DNA of 64,000 nucleotides from Brevundimonas sp. UBA7664 (GTDB taxonomy: Bacteria > Pseudomonadota > Alphaproteobacteria > Caulobacterales > Caulobacteraceae): the NCBI RefSeq assembly GCF_002483305.1, contig NZ_DLHQ01000018.1, positions 1 through 64,000 on the forward strand, read 5' to 3'. The notes beneath the pieces are model-generated. The model saw nothing but the letters and a program-made list of their open reading frames with translations, did no database searches and was not told the origin of the DNA. Of this stretch, positions 53,250-60,420 are shown one piece after another. Each line of letters opens with the position of its first letter. The stretch's first letter is position 1. The position numbers were made by a program, and so were the translations under genes.

Positions 53250-53729
53250 TCAGCCCAGGCTTCTGTTCTCGTACACGCCCGTGATCGAGGCCGTGGCCAG
53301 GGTATGGAAATGCAGGTTGAAGCCGAACACCGCGCCCGAGTTCTCCGGCGTCACGTCCAGTCGCTCCGTATCGACCGCGAAGACGGTGAAGATATAGCGG
53401 TGCGGTCCGTGTCCCGGCGGCGGCGCCGCGCCGCCGAAGCCCGGCTCGCCGAAATCGGTGCGTCCCTCGACCGCGCCCGGCGGCAGGCCGCCGGATGAGG
53501 CGCCTTCGGCCAGTTCGGTCACGTCGACAGGGATGTTGGCGACCGTCCAGTGCCAGAAGCCCGAACCCGTCGGCGCATCGGGATCGAAACAGGTGATGGC
53601 GAAGCTCTTCGTGCCCGCGGGCGCGCCGGACCAGCTCAGCTGCGGCGACCGGTTGCCCTTCGCCTGGACCTGGGCGTCAGGAAGGGCCCCGCCGTCGGCG
53701 AAACCCGTGGAGATGACGGTGAAGGTCAT
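53250..53729 (-). CDS. YbhB/YbcL-type PEBP-fold protein
   Basis: A 159-residue protein of the phosphatidylethanolamine-binding (Raf kinase inhibitor-like) family: GNRSPQLSWSGAPAGTKSFAITCFDPDAPTGSGFWHWTVANIP with the ligand-site DPDAP and HW residues, GRTDFGEPGFGGAAPPPGHGPHRYIFTVFAVD, and a C-terminal FGFNLHFHTLATASITGVYE. No signal peptide is seen. Family function in bacteria is unclear. It lies in the middle of the purine region on the same strand as the pur genes. Confidence 0.92.
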   Translation of the reverse strand: MTFTVISTGFADGGALPDAQVQAKGNRSPQLSWSGAPAGTKSFAITCFDPDAPTGSGFWHWTVANIPVDVTELAEGASSGGLPPGAVEGRTDFGEPGFGGAAPPPGHGPHRYIFTVFAVDTERLDVTPENSGAVFGFNLHFHTLATASITGVYENRSLG

Positions 53730-53789
53730 TGAAGCGCTCCTCGCTGCGGAAGGGATCAGTCCTCTAACGCACGGTAGCGATCCGCGTCT

Positions 53790-53921
53790 CTAGTGCGCCG
53801 CCACCTTCGCGGCCGGAGTGAAGGCCGAATCGTCGGTCAGGCCGCCTGCCAGCGCCGCGGCGAAGATCAGCACGCCGACCAGGACGAAGGCCGCGACCGA
53901 GAACTGGATCAGCCGTTTCAT
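53790..53921 (-). CDS. Single-span membrane peptide (43 aa) coupled to purS
   Basis: ATG at 53921 lies in an ATGA overlap with the purS stop. The 43-residue product has a basic start (MKRLIQF), one hydrophobic segment at residues 8-27 (SVAAFVLVGVLIFAAALAGG) and a short polar C-terminus (LTDDSAFTPAAKVAAH). The overlap argues for real translation. It might be a small membrane protein regulating a neighbour or an ancient fragment. No family recognised. Confidence 0.6.
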   Translation of the reverse strand: MKRLIQFSVAAFVLVGVLIFAAALAGGLTDDSAFTPAAKVAAH

Positions 53922-54154
53922 GCGACCTCGATGCGGTAGCTCTCGATCACGGTGTTGGCCAGCAGTTGCTCGCACATCTTCTTCGCCTCGGCGGTGGGAT
54001 CGTCCACGCCGTCAAGGTCGAACTCGATCAGCTTGCCGACCCGGGCGTTGGCAGCCCCGGCCCAGCCCAGACCGTGCAGCGCGCCCTCGACCGCCTTGCC
54101 CTGCACGTCCAGCACGCCGGGCTTGAGGAAGACGTGAACCTTGACCCTCGCCAT
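53918..54154 (-). CDS. purS: Phosphoribosylformylglycinamidine synthase subunit PurS
   Basis: A 78-residue protein that holds PurL and PurQ together in the multi-subunit FGAM synthase: ARVKVHVFLKPGVLDVQGKAVEGALHGLGW, VGKLIEFDLDG, AKKMCEQLLANTVIESYRIEV. This is the complete small PurS fold. ATG at 54154 shares its position with the last base of the purC stop (TGATG-type overlap), so purC and purS are co-translated. An in-frame upstream extension belongs to the purC shadow and is dropped. Confidence 0.95.
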   Translation of the reverse strand: MARVKVHVFLKPGVLDVQGKAVEGALHGLGWAGAANARVGKLIEFDLDGVDDPTAEAKKMCEQLLANTVIESYRIEVA

Positions 54155-54915
54155 CAGTGCAGTCCCCCCTGAATCACGGTCGGCATGTCCTTCATGATGC
54201 CGAGGCGTTTGGCCACCTCGGTATAGCTCTCGATGACATTGCCCAGATCGCGGCGGAAGCGGTCCTTGTCCAGCTTCTCGCCCGTGGCGGTGTCCCACAG
54301 ACGGCAGGAGTCCGGGCTGATCTCGTCGGCCAGCAACACGCGCGAGAAGTCGTTCTCCCACACCCGGCCGAACTCGATCTTGAAGTCCACCAGGGTGATG
54401 CCGACGGCGCCGAACATGCCCGACAGATAGTCGTTCACCCGCACCGTCATGGCCAGCATGTCGTCCAGCTCCTGGGTCGTGGCCCAGTTGAAGGCGGTGA
54501 TGTGCTCTTCGGTGACCATCGGGTCGTTGAGCTCATCCTTCTTCAGATAGAATTCGATGATCGAGCGGGGCAGGGGCGTGCCCTCGTCGATGCCGAGGCG
54601 CTGGCTCATCGAGCCGGCGACGATGTTGCGGCAGACGACCTCGAGCGGAATGATCTCGACCTCGCGGATCAGCTGCTCGCGCAGGTTCAGCCGCTTGATG
54701 AAGTGGTTGGTCACGCCGATGCCGTTCAGGCGCGACATGATGAATTCGCTGATGCGGTTGTTGATGACGCCCTTGCCCTCAAGCTGGGCCTTCTTCTCGC
54801 CGTTGAAGGCGGTGGCGTCGTCCTTGAAATACTGGATCAGGGTGCCGGGCTCGGGCCCTTCGTAGAGGATCTTGGCCTTGCCCTCGTAAATCTTCTTGCG
54901 CTTGACGTTCATCAT
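54154..54915 (-). CDS. purC: Phosphoribosylaminoimidazole-succinocarboxamide synthase
   Basis: Joins CAIR and aspartate to make SAICAR. The 253-residue protein has KKIYEGKAKILYEGPEPGTLIQYFKDDATAFNGEKKAQLEGKGVINNRISEFIM, VVCRNIVAGSMSQRLGI, LKKDELNDPMVTEEHI, LVDFKIEFGRVWENDFSRVLLADEISPDSCRLWD, and DKDRFRRDLGNVIESYTEVAKRLG. Two adjacent ATGs (54915, 54912) are possible starts; the longer upstream extension lacks similarity to PurC. It is divergent from the zeta-subunit gene across a 268-bp spacer. Confidence 0.96.
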   Translation of the reverse strand: MMNVKRKKIYEGKAKILYEGPEPGTLIQYFKDDATAFNGEKKAQLEGKGVINNRISEFIMSRLNGIGVTNHFIKRLNLREQLIREVEIIPLEVVCRNIVAGSMSQRLGIDEGTPLPRSIIEFYLKKDELNDPMVTEEHITAFNWATTQELDDMLAMTVRVNDYLSGMFGAVGITLVDFKIEFGRVWENDFSRVLLADEISPDSCRLWDTATGEKLDKDRFRRDLGNVIESYTEVAKRLGIMKDMPTVIQGGLH

Positions 54916-55084
54916 GTGGGTCCGGGCGGGGCCTCGCCGGAAACGAAAATCGCGCGGCCAGACGGAGGGTCTGGGCGGCGCAATCCGGAATCGGGCGGGC
55001 GGGAAAAAGTCGCGCGCACCCTTAGCGGATGCGGCGCCGCGACACAAACCGGCGCGGTCGCACGGGCCCGGCGAGACGCGCGGT

Positions 55085-55138
55085 CGCAACCCGGCGGGTT
55101 CCGGTTGCGTTCGGCCATGGGGTGGCTATAGACCACCT
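55085..55138. promoter_or_regulatory. Dyad symmetries in the purC/zeta-subunit divergent spacer
   Basis: CGCAACC (55085-55091) pairs with GGTTGCG (55103-55109), and GGTGG (55122-55126) pairs with CCACC (55134-55138) around CTATAGA, which contains a -10-like TATAG. The spacer (54916-55183) drives purC leftwards and the zeta-subunit gene rightwards. The dyads could be regulator sites or simply GC-rich hairpins; no purine-repressor consensus or riboswitch fold was recognised. Confidence 0.35.
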
Positions 55139-55183
55139 CGACGCGGCCGCGGTTCGGCCGCCTGACGGAGCCTTGCGACGCCC

Positions 55184-55507
55184 ATGACCACCTTCGACGA
55201 TCGGGAAAAGGGCTTCGAGTCCAAATACGCCCTCGATCAGGAACAGGAGTTCAAGGCCATCGCCCGGCGCAACAAGCTGCTGGGCCTCTGGGCGGCCGAG
55301 AAGATGGGGCTGAACGCCGATCGTGCGGAAGAGTACGGCCGCGCCATCGTCAAGGCCGACTTCGAACAGCCGGGCGAGGAAGACGTCTACCGCAAGATCG
55401 CCCAGGACCTCGAAGGCGCCGGACTGGTCGTCTCCGAGGGGGAAATCCGCCGCAAGATGGACGAGCTGTCCTCGGTGGCCCGCGAGCAGATCCGAAACGG
55501 CGAATAG
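55184..55507 (+). CDS. ATP synthase zeta subunit (DUF1476), F1 inhibitor
   Basis: A 107-residue alphaproteobacterial protein: TTFDDREKGFESKYALDQEQEFKAIARRNKLLGLWAAEKMGLN at the N-terminus, then ADRAEEYGRAIVKADFEQPGEEDVYRKIAQDLEGAGLVVSEGEIRRKMDEL. This is the DUF1476/zeta family, shown in Paracoccus to inhibit the F1-ATPase by inserting its N-terminal segment. The four-helix pattern and length match. It stands alone, divergent from purC and converging on the fasciclin gene across a strong terminator. Confidence 0.93.
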   Translation: MTTFDDREKGFESKYALDQEQEFKAIARRNKLLGLWAAEKMGLNADRAEEYGRAIVKADFEQPGEEDVYRKIAQDLEGAGLVVSEGEIRRKMDELSSVAREQIRNGE

Positions 55508-55530
55508 TCGAACGCTCTGACCGAACGAAA

Positions 55531-55560
55531 AAGGGCCGCTCCAGCGATGGAGCGGCCCTT
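55531..55560. terminator. Strong intrinsic terminator between converging genes
   Basis: AAGGGCCGCTCCA (55531-55543) and TGGAGCGGCCCTT (55548-55560) form a perfect 13-bp stem with GCGA loop. On the minus strand the hairpin is followed by a run of T (TTTTTCG), so it fully terminates the fasciclin gene. On the plus strand the tail is CTTGTC, so termination of the zeta-subunit gene may be weaker. Confidence 0.9.
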
Positions 55561-55582
55561 GTCGTATCCGGTTTGAGCCGGG

Positions 55583-56179
55583 TTAGTTGGGCATGGCCAC
55601 GGTGTCGATGGCGTGGATGATGCCGTTCGAAGCGGCGACATCGGCCTGGACGACGCGCGAGACGCCGCCCTTCTCGTCGGTCAGGGTGACCACGCCGTCG
55701 GCGCCGACGCGAGCGGTCAGGGTGCCGCCTTCGACCGTGGTCAGGGCGGCGCTGCCGCCGCCGGCCTGGATCTGCTGCGTCAGGGTCGCGGCGTCCACCC
55801 GACCGGGAACCACGTGATATGTCAGGATCTTGGTCAGGTCGGCCTTGCCGGCCGGGGCCATCAGGCTGTCACGGGTCGCGGCCGGGACCTTCTCAAAGGC
55901 GGCGTTGGTCGGGGCGAAGACCGTGAACGGTCCGGCGCCGCCGAGCGTGCCGGCCAGGTCCGCGGAGGTCACGGCGCTGACCAGGGTGCTGAAGTCGGGG
56001 TTGCTCTGGGCGACCTCGACGACCGTGCCGCTGGCGGCCGGAGCCGGCGCCATGGCCGAGGTGTCCGTCGCCATCGCGTCGGCCGGGGCGGCCTCTTCGG
56101 CGTTGTTGCCGCAGGCGGCGAGGGCGAGCATGGCGGCGATCGATACGCCGGCGAGGGTGGCGGTTCTGGTGATCTTCAT
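55583..56179 (-). CDS. Fasciclin-domain lipoprotein
   Basis: A 198-residue exported protein. Lipobox LAAC with Cys23, then an alanine/acidic linker, then one fasciclin (FAS1) domain: NPDFSTLVSAVTSADLAGTLGGAGPFTVFAPTNAAFEKVP, LTKILTYHVVPGRVDAATL, GGTLTARVGADGVVTLTDEKGGVSRVVQADVAASNGIIHAIDTVAMP. The H1 motif FTVFAPTNAAF and H2 motif NGIIHAIDTVAMP are both intact. FAS1 domains mediate adhesion; surface location is likely. It is terminated by the strong hairpin at 55531-55560. Confidence 0.92.
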   Translation of the reverse strand: MKITRTATLAGVSIAAMLALAACGNNAEEAAPADAMATDTSAMAPAPAASGTVVEVAQSNPDFSTLVSAVTSADLAGTLGGAGPFTVFAPTNAAFEKVPAATRDSLMAPAGKADLTKILTYHVVPGRVDAATLTQQIQAGGGSAALTTVEGGTLTARVGADGVVTLTDEKGGVSRVVQADVAASNGIIHAIDTVAMPN

Positions 56180-56296
56180 GGGTCTTCTCTCCTGAGCGAC
56201 CGCCGTGCCGGCGGTTCGAGGGGGAGGTACTGTTCAGCGCCGCAAAGGATGCAGGGCCGGCGTGCTTTCGGGCGCGACACGTGACCGCACCCCGGC

Positions 56297-56794
56297 TCAG
56301 CGGCAGCGGACAAACGCCCCCAGCATCGCCCAGGCGGCGGCCTTCTCGGCCAACGGTCGCGTGTAGGCCGGGCTCGAGGAGGGGAGGTCGATCTGGTCGA
56401 TCCCGGGGCGGGGTGCGAGGGCGCGTCGGCCGAGGCGCGCAGCCGTCCCGCCGTTGAAGGCGACGGCCTTCAGCGCCGGAAGGCTGTCGACCAGCCGGAT
56501 CAGGTCCGCGCCCTCGGCGTTGCGGATGGCGCCGTCCAGGCTGCCTCGCCGTTCAGCGCTGGCGATCACGTCCCACAGGCCGACCCCCGCCGCTTTCAGC
56601 GCCGCGAGCCGTTCGGGATAGGGCAGGGGGGCGAGGTCGACCGTGATCACCCCGCCGACCAGGCGCCAGAAGCCGTTCTGCGGGTGGCCATAATACTGGC
56701 CCGCCTTCAGGGAGGCGTCGCCGGGCAGGCTGCCGAGGATCAGCAGCTGCGTGTGCGCGTCGACGACAGGGTCGAAGGCGCGCTTGAGGGGCAC
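56297..56794 (-). CDS. DNA-deoxyinosine glycosylase (uracil-DNA glycosylase superfamily)
   Basis: A 165-residue protein starting with GTG at 56794, 5 bp after the purB stop. It shows the deoxyinosine glycosylase pattern: LLILGSLPGDASLKAGQYYGHPQNGFWRLVGGV, LKAAGVGLWDVIASAERRGSLDGAIRNAE, LKAVAFNGGTAARLG, and LPSSSPAYTRPLAEKAAAW. It would remove hypoxanthine (deaminated adenine) from DNA. An ATG at 56845 would add a cysteine-rich extension within purB and is rejected. Co-transcription with purB is likely given the spacing. Confidence 0.87.
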   Translation of the reverse strand: MPLKRAFDPVVDAHTQLLILGSLPGDASLKAGQYYGHPQNGFWRLVGGVITVDLAPLPYPERLAALKAAGVGLWDVIASAERRGSLDGAIRNAEGADLIRLVDSLPALKAVAFNGGTAARLGRRALAPRPGIDQIDLPSSSPAYTRPLAEKAAAWAMLGAFVRCR

Positions 56795-56798
56795 GGCG

Positions 56799-58106
56799 TC
56801 AGCTTTGCTCGGGGCCGAACACCCGCGCGAACACGGTGTCCACATGCTTGGTGTGATAGCCGAGGTCGAACAGCGCCTCGAGCTGTTCCGCCGGCAGAGT
56901 GACCCGCGCGTCGGCCTTGAGGAAGTCGAGGAACCGGCCCTCGCCGCGCCAGACCTTCATGGCGTTCTCCTGCACCGCGGCATAGGCGTCCTCGCGCGAC
57001 ACGCCCGCCTGGGTCAGGGCCAGCATGACCCGCTGCGAATGCACCAGCCCGCCCAGCAGGTTGAGGTTCTTCTCCATATTGGCTGGATAGACGTTCAGTC
57101 GCTCGACCACGCTCGCGAGCCGGTGCAGGGCGAAGTCGAGGTGGATGGTGGCGTCCGGCCCGATGCCGCGCTCGACCGAGGAATGGCTGATGTCCCGCTC
57201 GTGCCAGAGGGCGACGTTCTCCATCGCCGGGACTACGGCCGAGCGCACCAGCCGGGCCAGGCCGGTCAGGTTCTCGGTCAGGATCGGGTTGCGCTTGTGC
57301 GGCATGGCCGACGAGCCCTTCTGGCCCTTGTCGAAGAATTCCTCCGCCTCCAGCACCTCGGTGCGCTGCAGGTGCCGGATCTCGGTCGCCAGACGCTCGA
57401 TCGAGGAGGCGACGATGCCCAGCGCGGCGAAGAAGGCCGCGTGCCGGTCGCGCGGGATGACCTGGGTCGAGACCGGCTCGACGGCCAGACCCATCTGCTC
57501 GGCGACATAGGCTTCCACAGCCGGATCGACGTTGGCGAAGGTCCCGACCGCGCCGGAGATGGCGCAGGTGGCGATCTCTTCCTTCGCGGTCAGCAGTCGC
57601 CGCCTCGCCCGCTGGAACTCGGCGTGATAGCCGGCCAGCTTGAGGCCGAAGGTCACCGGCTCGGCGTGGATGCCGTGGCTGCGGCCCACGCACGGGGTCA
57701 TTTTGTGCTCCTTCGCCCGCGTCTCCAGCGCCGCCAGCACCCGGTCGACGCCCTCGATCAGCAGGTCCGACGCCCGCGCCAGCTGCACCGCGAAACAGGT
57801 GTCCAGCACGTCCGAGGAGGTCATCCCCTGATGCAGGAAACGGGCTTCCTCGCCGACGATCTCGGACACATGGGTCAGGAAGGCGATGACGTCGTGTTTG
57901 GTGGTGCGTTCGATCTCGTCGATGCGGTCGGCGTCGAACACCACATCCTTGCCCTTGGCCCAGATCGCCTCGGCGGCGTCGGTCGGAATGACGCCCAGCT
58001 GGGCCATCTTCGTGGCGGCGTGGGCCTCGATCTCGAACCAGATCCTGTATTTGGTCTCTTGCGACCAGATGGCGACGGCGGCGGGGCGGGAATAGCGGCT
58101 GATCAT
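56799..58106 (-). CDS. purB: Adenylosuccinate lyase
   Basis: Acts twice in purine synthesis, splitting SAICAR and adenylosuccinate. The 435-residue protein has MISRYSRPAAVAIWSQETKYRIWFEIEAHAA, EIERTTKHDVIAFLTHVSE, FLHQGMTSSDVLDT, TPCVGRSHGIHAEPVTFGLK, the signature loop QKGSSAMPHKRNPILTENLTGL, ERDISHSSVERGIGPDATI, and LVHSQRVMLALTQAGVSREDAYAAVQENAM. It is 1.9 kb upstream of the purC-purS unit on the same strand. Confidence 0.97.
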   Translation of the reverse strand: MISRYSRPAAVAIWSQETKYRIWFEIEAHAATKMAQLGVIPTDAAEAIWAKGKDVVFDADRIDEIERTTKHDVIAFLTHVSEIVGEEARFLHQGMTSSDVLDTCFAVQLARASDLLIEGVDRVLAALETRAKEHKMTPCVGRSHGIHAEPVTFGLKLAGYHAEFQRARRRLLTAKEEIATCAISGAVGTFANVDPAVEAYVAEQMGLAVEPVSTQVIPRDRHAAFFAALGIVASSIERLATEIRHLQRTEVLEAEEFFDKGQKGSSAMPHKRNPILTENLTGLARLVRSAVVPAMENVALWHERDISHSSVERGIGPDATIHLDFALHRLASVVERLNVYPANMEKNLNLLGGLVHSQRVMLALTQAGVSREDAYAAVQENAMKVWRGEGRFLDFLKADARVTLPAEQLEALFDLGYHTKHVDTVFARVFGPEQS

Positions 58107-58213
58107 GGGCGCGGGGTGTCGGTCGCAAGCGCGCGCGAGTCAACTGGCGGCTTGTCCCGACGGCCGATTCCGGGTCTGGTCCGCCCCATCCCATGCTCCA
58201 ACGGAGGTCTCCC

Positions 58214-59557
58214 GTGAACCGCCGCGACCTGATCGCCGCAGCCGCCGCCACGGGCGGGGCGTTGGCCCTGCCGACGCCGACAGTCGCCTCGTCCCGGGCG
58301 TCCGGTCGCCTTCGTCTGGGCATGATCGGCGTCGGCATGCGCGGGCGGGTTCTGCTGCGGGAACTGGTCCGCCGGGATGACGTCGAAGTCGCCGGCCTGT
58401 GCGACATCGACGCCTTCACCCTGAACGAGGCGCTCAAACAGTTCACCGAGGCCGGAAAACCCGCGCCACGCCTCTATACGGGGTCGAACGAGGCCTGGCG
58501 CGAGATGCTGGCCTCCGCCGATCTGGACGGCGTCATCATCGCAACGCCGTGGGAGCTTCACGCGCCGATGGCCATCGCCGCCATGCGCGCCCGGGTGCCC
58601 GTCGCCTGCGAGGTCGTGGCCGGGATCACCCTTGACGATCACTGGCGGGTGTTGCGAACCCAACTGGAGACCGGCACCCCCTATATGCTGTTGGAGAACG
58701 TCTGCTTCCGCCGCGACGTGATGGCGGTGCTGAACATGGTCCGCCAGGGCGTGTTCGGCGAAATGATCCATCTGGAAGGCGGCTATCAGCACGACCTGCG
58801 CGCCGTGAAGTTCAATGCCGGCGTCCCCGGCGAGGCCTATGGCGGCGGGGTCGAGTTCGGTGCGCGCGGCTGGTCAGAGGCGCGCTGGCGCACCCCGCAT
58901 TCTGTCGACCGCAACGGCGACCTCTACCCCAGCCATGGCATCGGTCCCTGCGCCATGTGGGCCAATATCAACCGTGGCAACCGGTTTACCCGGCTGACCA
59001 GCTATGCCTCAAAGGCCCGCGGCCTGCATAACCATGTGGTCGCCGAGGGCGGGGCCGATCATCCCAACGCCCGGGTGAATTTCCGCCTCGGCGACGTGGT
59101 CCAGACCATGATCGGCTGCGAGAACGGCGAGACGGTGATGCTCAGCCATGACACCAACCTGCCGCGCCCGTACTCGCTGGGCTTCCGGGTCCAGGGCGAG
59201 AAGGGCCTGTGGATGGATCTCAACAGATCGATCTATGTCGAGGGTCAGAGCCCCCAGCCGCACCGTTGGGAGGAGGCCCAGGCCTGGCTGGACCGCTACG
59301 ATCACCCTCTGTGGCAGGCCCATGCGGCCGACGCCGAGGGCGCCGGCCACGGCGGCATGGACTTCTTCGTCATCCATGCTTTCGTCGAGGCGCTGAAGGC
59401 CCAGGCGCCCATGCCGATCGACATCTTTGACGCCGTGACCTGGAGCGCGGTGACGCCTCTGTCCGAAACCTCGATCGCCGAGGGAAACCGGACCATCGAC
59501 TTCCCCGACTTCACCGAAGGCGGCTGGCGCGACCGCGCTCCGATCTTCGCGGTCTGA
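58214..59557 (+). CDS. GH109-type NAD-dependent oxidoreductase/glycosidase
   Basis: A 447-residue Gfo/Idh/MocA-fold protein with a twin-arginine signal (NRRDLIAAAAATGGALALP). The Rossmann motif GMIGVGMRGRVLLREL is followed by DIDAFTLNEALKQF, GVIIATPWELHAPMAI, then LENVCFRRDVMAVLNMVRQGVFGEMIHLEGGYQHDLRAVKF, and DRNGDLYPSHGIGPCAMWANINRGNRF. These match glycosyl hydrolase family 109 (N-acetylgalactosaminidase), which uses bound NAD for an oxidation-elimination mechanism. Activity on a given sugar is not certain. GTG start with GGAGG 6 bp upstream. It is followed by a GST gene. Confidence 0.87.
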   Translation: MNRRDLIAAAAATGGALALPTPTVASSRASGRLRLGMIGVGMRGRVLLRELVRRDDVEVAGLCDIDAFTLNEALKQFTEAGKPAPRLYTGSNEAWREMLASADLDGVIIATPWELHAPMAIAAMRARVPVACEVVAGITLDDHWRVLRTQLETGTPYMLLENVCFRRDVMAVLNMVRQGVFGEMIHLEGGYQHDLRAVKFNAGVPGEAYGGGVEFGARGWSEARWRTPHSVDRNGDLYPSHGIGPCAMWANINRGNRFTRLTSYASKARGLHNHVVAEGGADHPNARVNFRLGDVVQTMIGCENGETVMLSHDTNLPRPYSLGFRVQGEKGLWMDLNRSIYVEGQSPQPHRWEEAQAWLDRYDHPLWQAHAADAEGAGHGGMDFFVIHAFVEALKAQAPMPIDIFDAVTWSAVTPLSETSIAEGNRTIDFPDFTEGGWRDRAPIFAV

Positions 59558-59575
59558 TCGCGCGAGAGCCAAGCC

Positions 59576-60226
59576 ATGGAACTGATCATCGGACCCCGCC
59601 TGTATTCGACCTGGTCGCTGCGGCCCTGGCTGGTGCTGAAGCGGTGCAAGGCGGACTTCACGGTGCGCGAGATCGACATCTATTCCGAGGCCGGCCAGGC
59701 CGAGCTGGCGCGCATCTCGCCCTCGAAACTGGTGCCGTTGCTGAAGGTCGAGGGCGTCACGGTCTGGGATTCGATGGCCATCTCGGTCTGGTGCGCCGAA
59801 CGCTATCCGCAGGCGCGGCTGTGGCCCGTCGACGCCCACGCCCGCTGGCTGGCCCGGTCGGCCGCCTGCGAGATGCACGGCGGCTTCATGGCGCTGCGCA
59901 CCGAATGCGGCATGGGGCCGGACCACACCATGGTCGGCCCGGACCGCTCCCCGCCGCCCACCGGCGAGGCCGTGGATCGCGACATCCGCCGCATCGTCAG
60001 CCTGTGGAAGGAGATGCGCGGCCGGTTCGGCGCCGGAGGGCCTTACCTGTTCGGCGAATGGTCCGTACCCGACGCCTTCTTCACCCCGGTGGCGACGCGA
60101 TTCCGGCATTTCCAGATCGATCTGGCGGCCTATGGCGACGACGGGACCGCCGCCGCCTATCGCGACACCCTGCTGGCCCAGCCCGACTTCCTCGAATGGG
60201 CGGCCGAGGCGCTGGCCGACCGTTAA
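59576..60226 (+). CDS. Glutathione S-transferase family protein
   Basis: A 216-residue protein. The N-terminal thioredoxin-like domain starts ELIIGPRLYSTWSLRPWLVLKRCKADFTVREIDIYSE, followed by LVPLLKVEGVTVWDSMAISVWCAERYPQARLWP. The helical C-terminal domain includes ARSAACEMHGGFMALRTECGMG and GPYLFGEWSVPDAFFTPVATRFRHF. The SerLeuArgPro segment in the active-site region (TWSLRP) suits Ser-type bacterial GSTs. Substrate unknown. GAGAG precedes the ATG; 18 bp downstream of the GH109 gene, so one operon. Confidence 0.9.
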   Translation: MELIIGPRLYSTWSLRPWLVLKRCKADFTVREIDIYSEAGQAELARISPSKLVPLLKVEGVTVWDSMAISVWCAERYPQARLWPVDAHARWLARSAACEMHGGFMALRTECGMGPDHTMVGPDRSPPPTGEAVDRDIRRIVSLWKEMRGRFGAGGPYLFGEWSVPDAFFTPVATRFRHFQIDLAAYGDDGTAAAYRDTLLAQPDFLEWAAEALADR

Positions 60227-60306
60227 CCGCCCGGCGGAACCCGGTCTTAAGACAACGGCGGTATTTTCGAGGCTTCAGGAGCGCAGAAGCGTTCAGGGGT
60301 CCGCCG

Positions 60307-60420
60307 ATGTCCATGCCCGTCGAACAACCCGGAGCCAGCCGTCCCAGCCTGATGGTCTATGGGCTGATGATCGTCATCGCCTGCTGCCTGCCGGCCTTGC
60401 TGCTGGTCAGCATCACCTAG
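60307..60420 (+). CDS. Single-span membrane peptide (37 aa)
   Basis: ATG at 60307 starts a 37-residue reading frame: polar N-terminus SMPVEQPGASRPS and a hydrophobic segment at residues 16-37 (MVYGLMIVIACCLPALLLVSIT). The stop TAG lies within CTAG shared with the convergent slt gene. A 10-bp palindrome GTCTTAAGAC at 60244-60253 lies upstream. Translation is plausible but not proven; no family recognised. Confidence 0.45.
   Translation: MSMPVEQPGASRPSLMVYGLMIVIACCLPALLLVSIT

Noticed and set aside
54916..55183. Purine riboswitch before purC
   Set aside because: The spacer has GC-rich dyads but none of the conserved purine or PRPP riboswitch core sequences.
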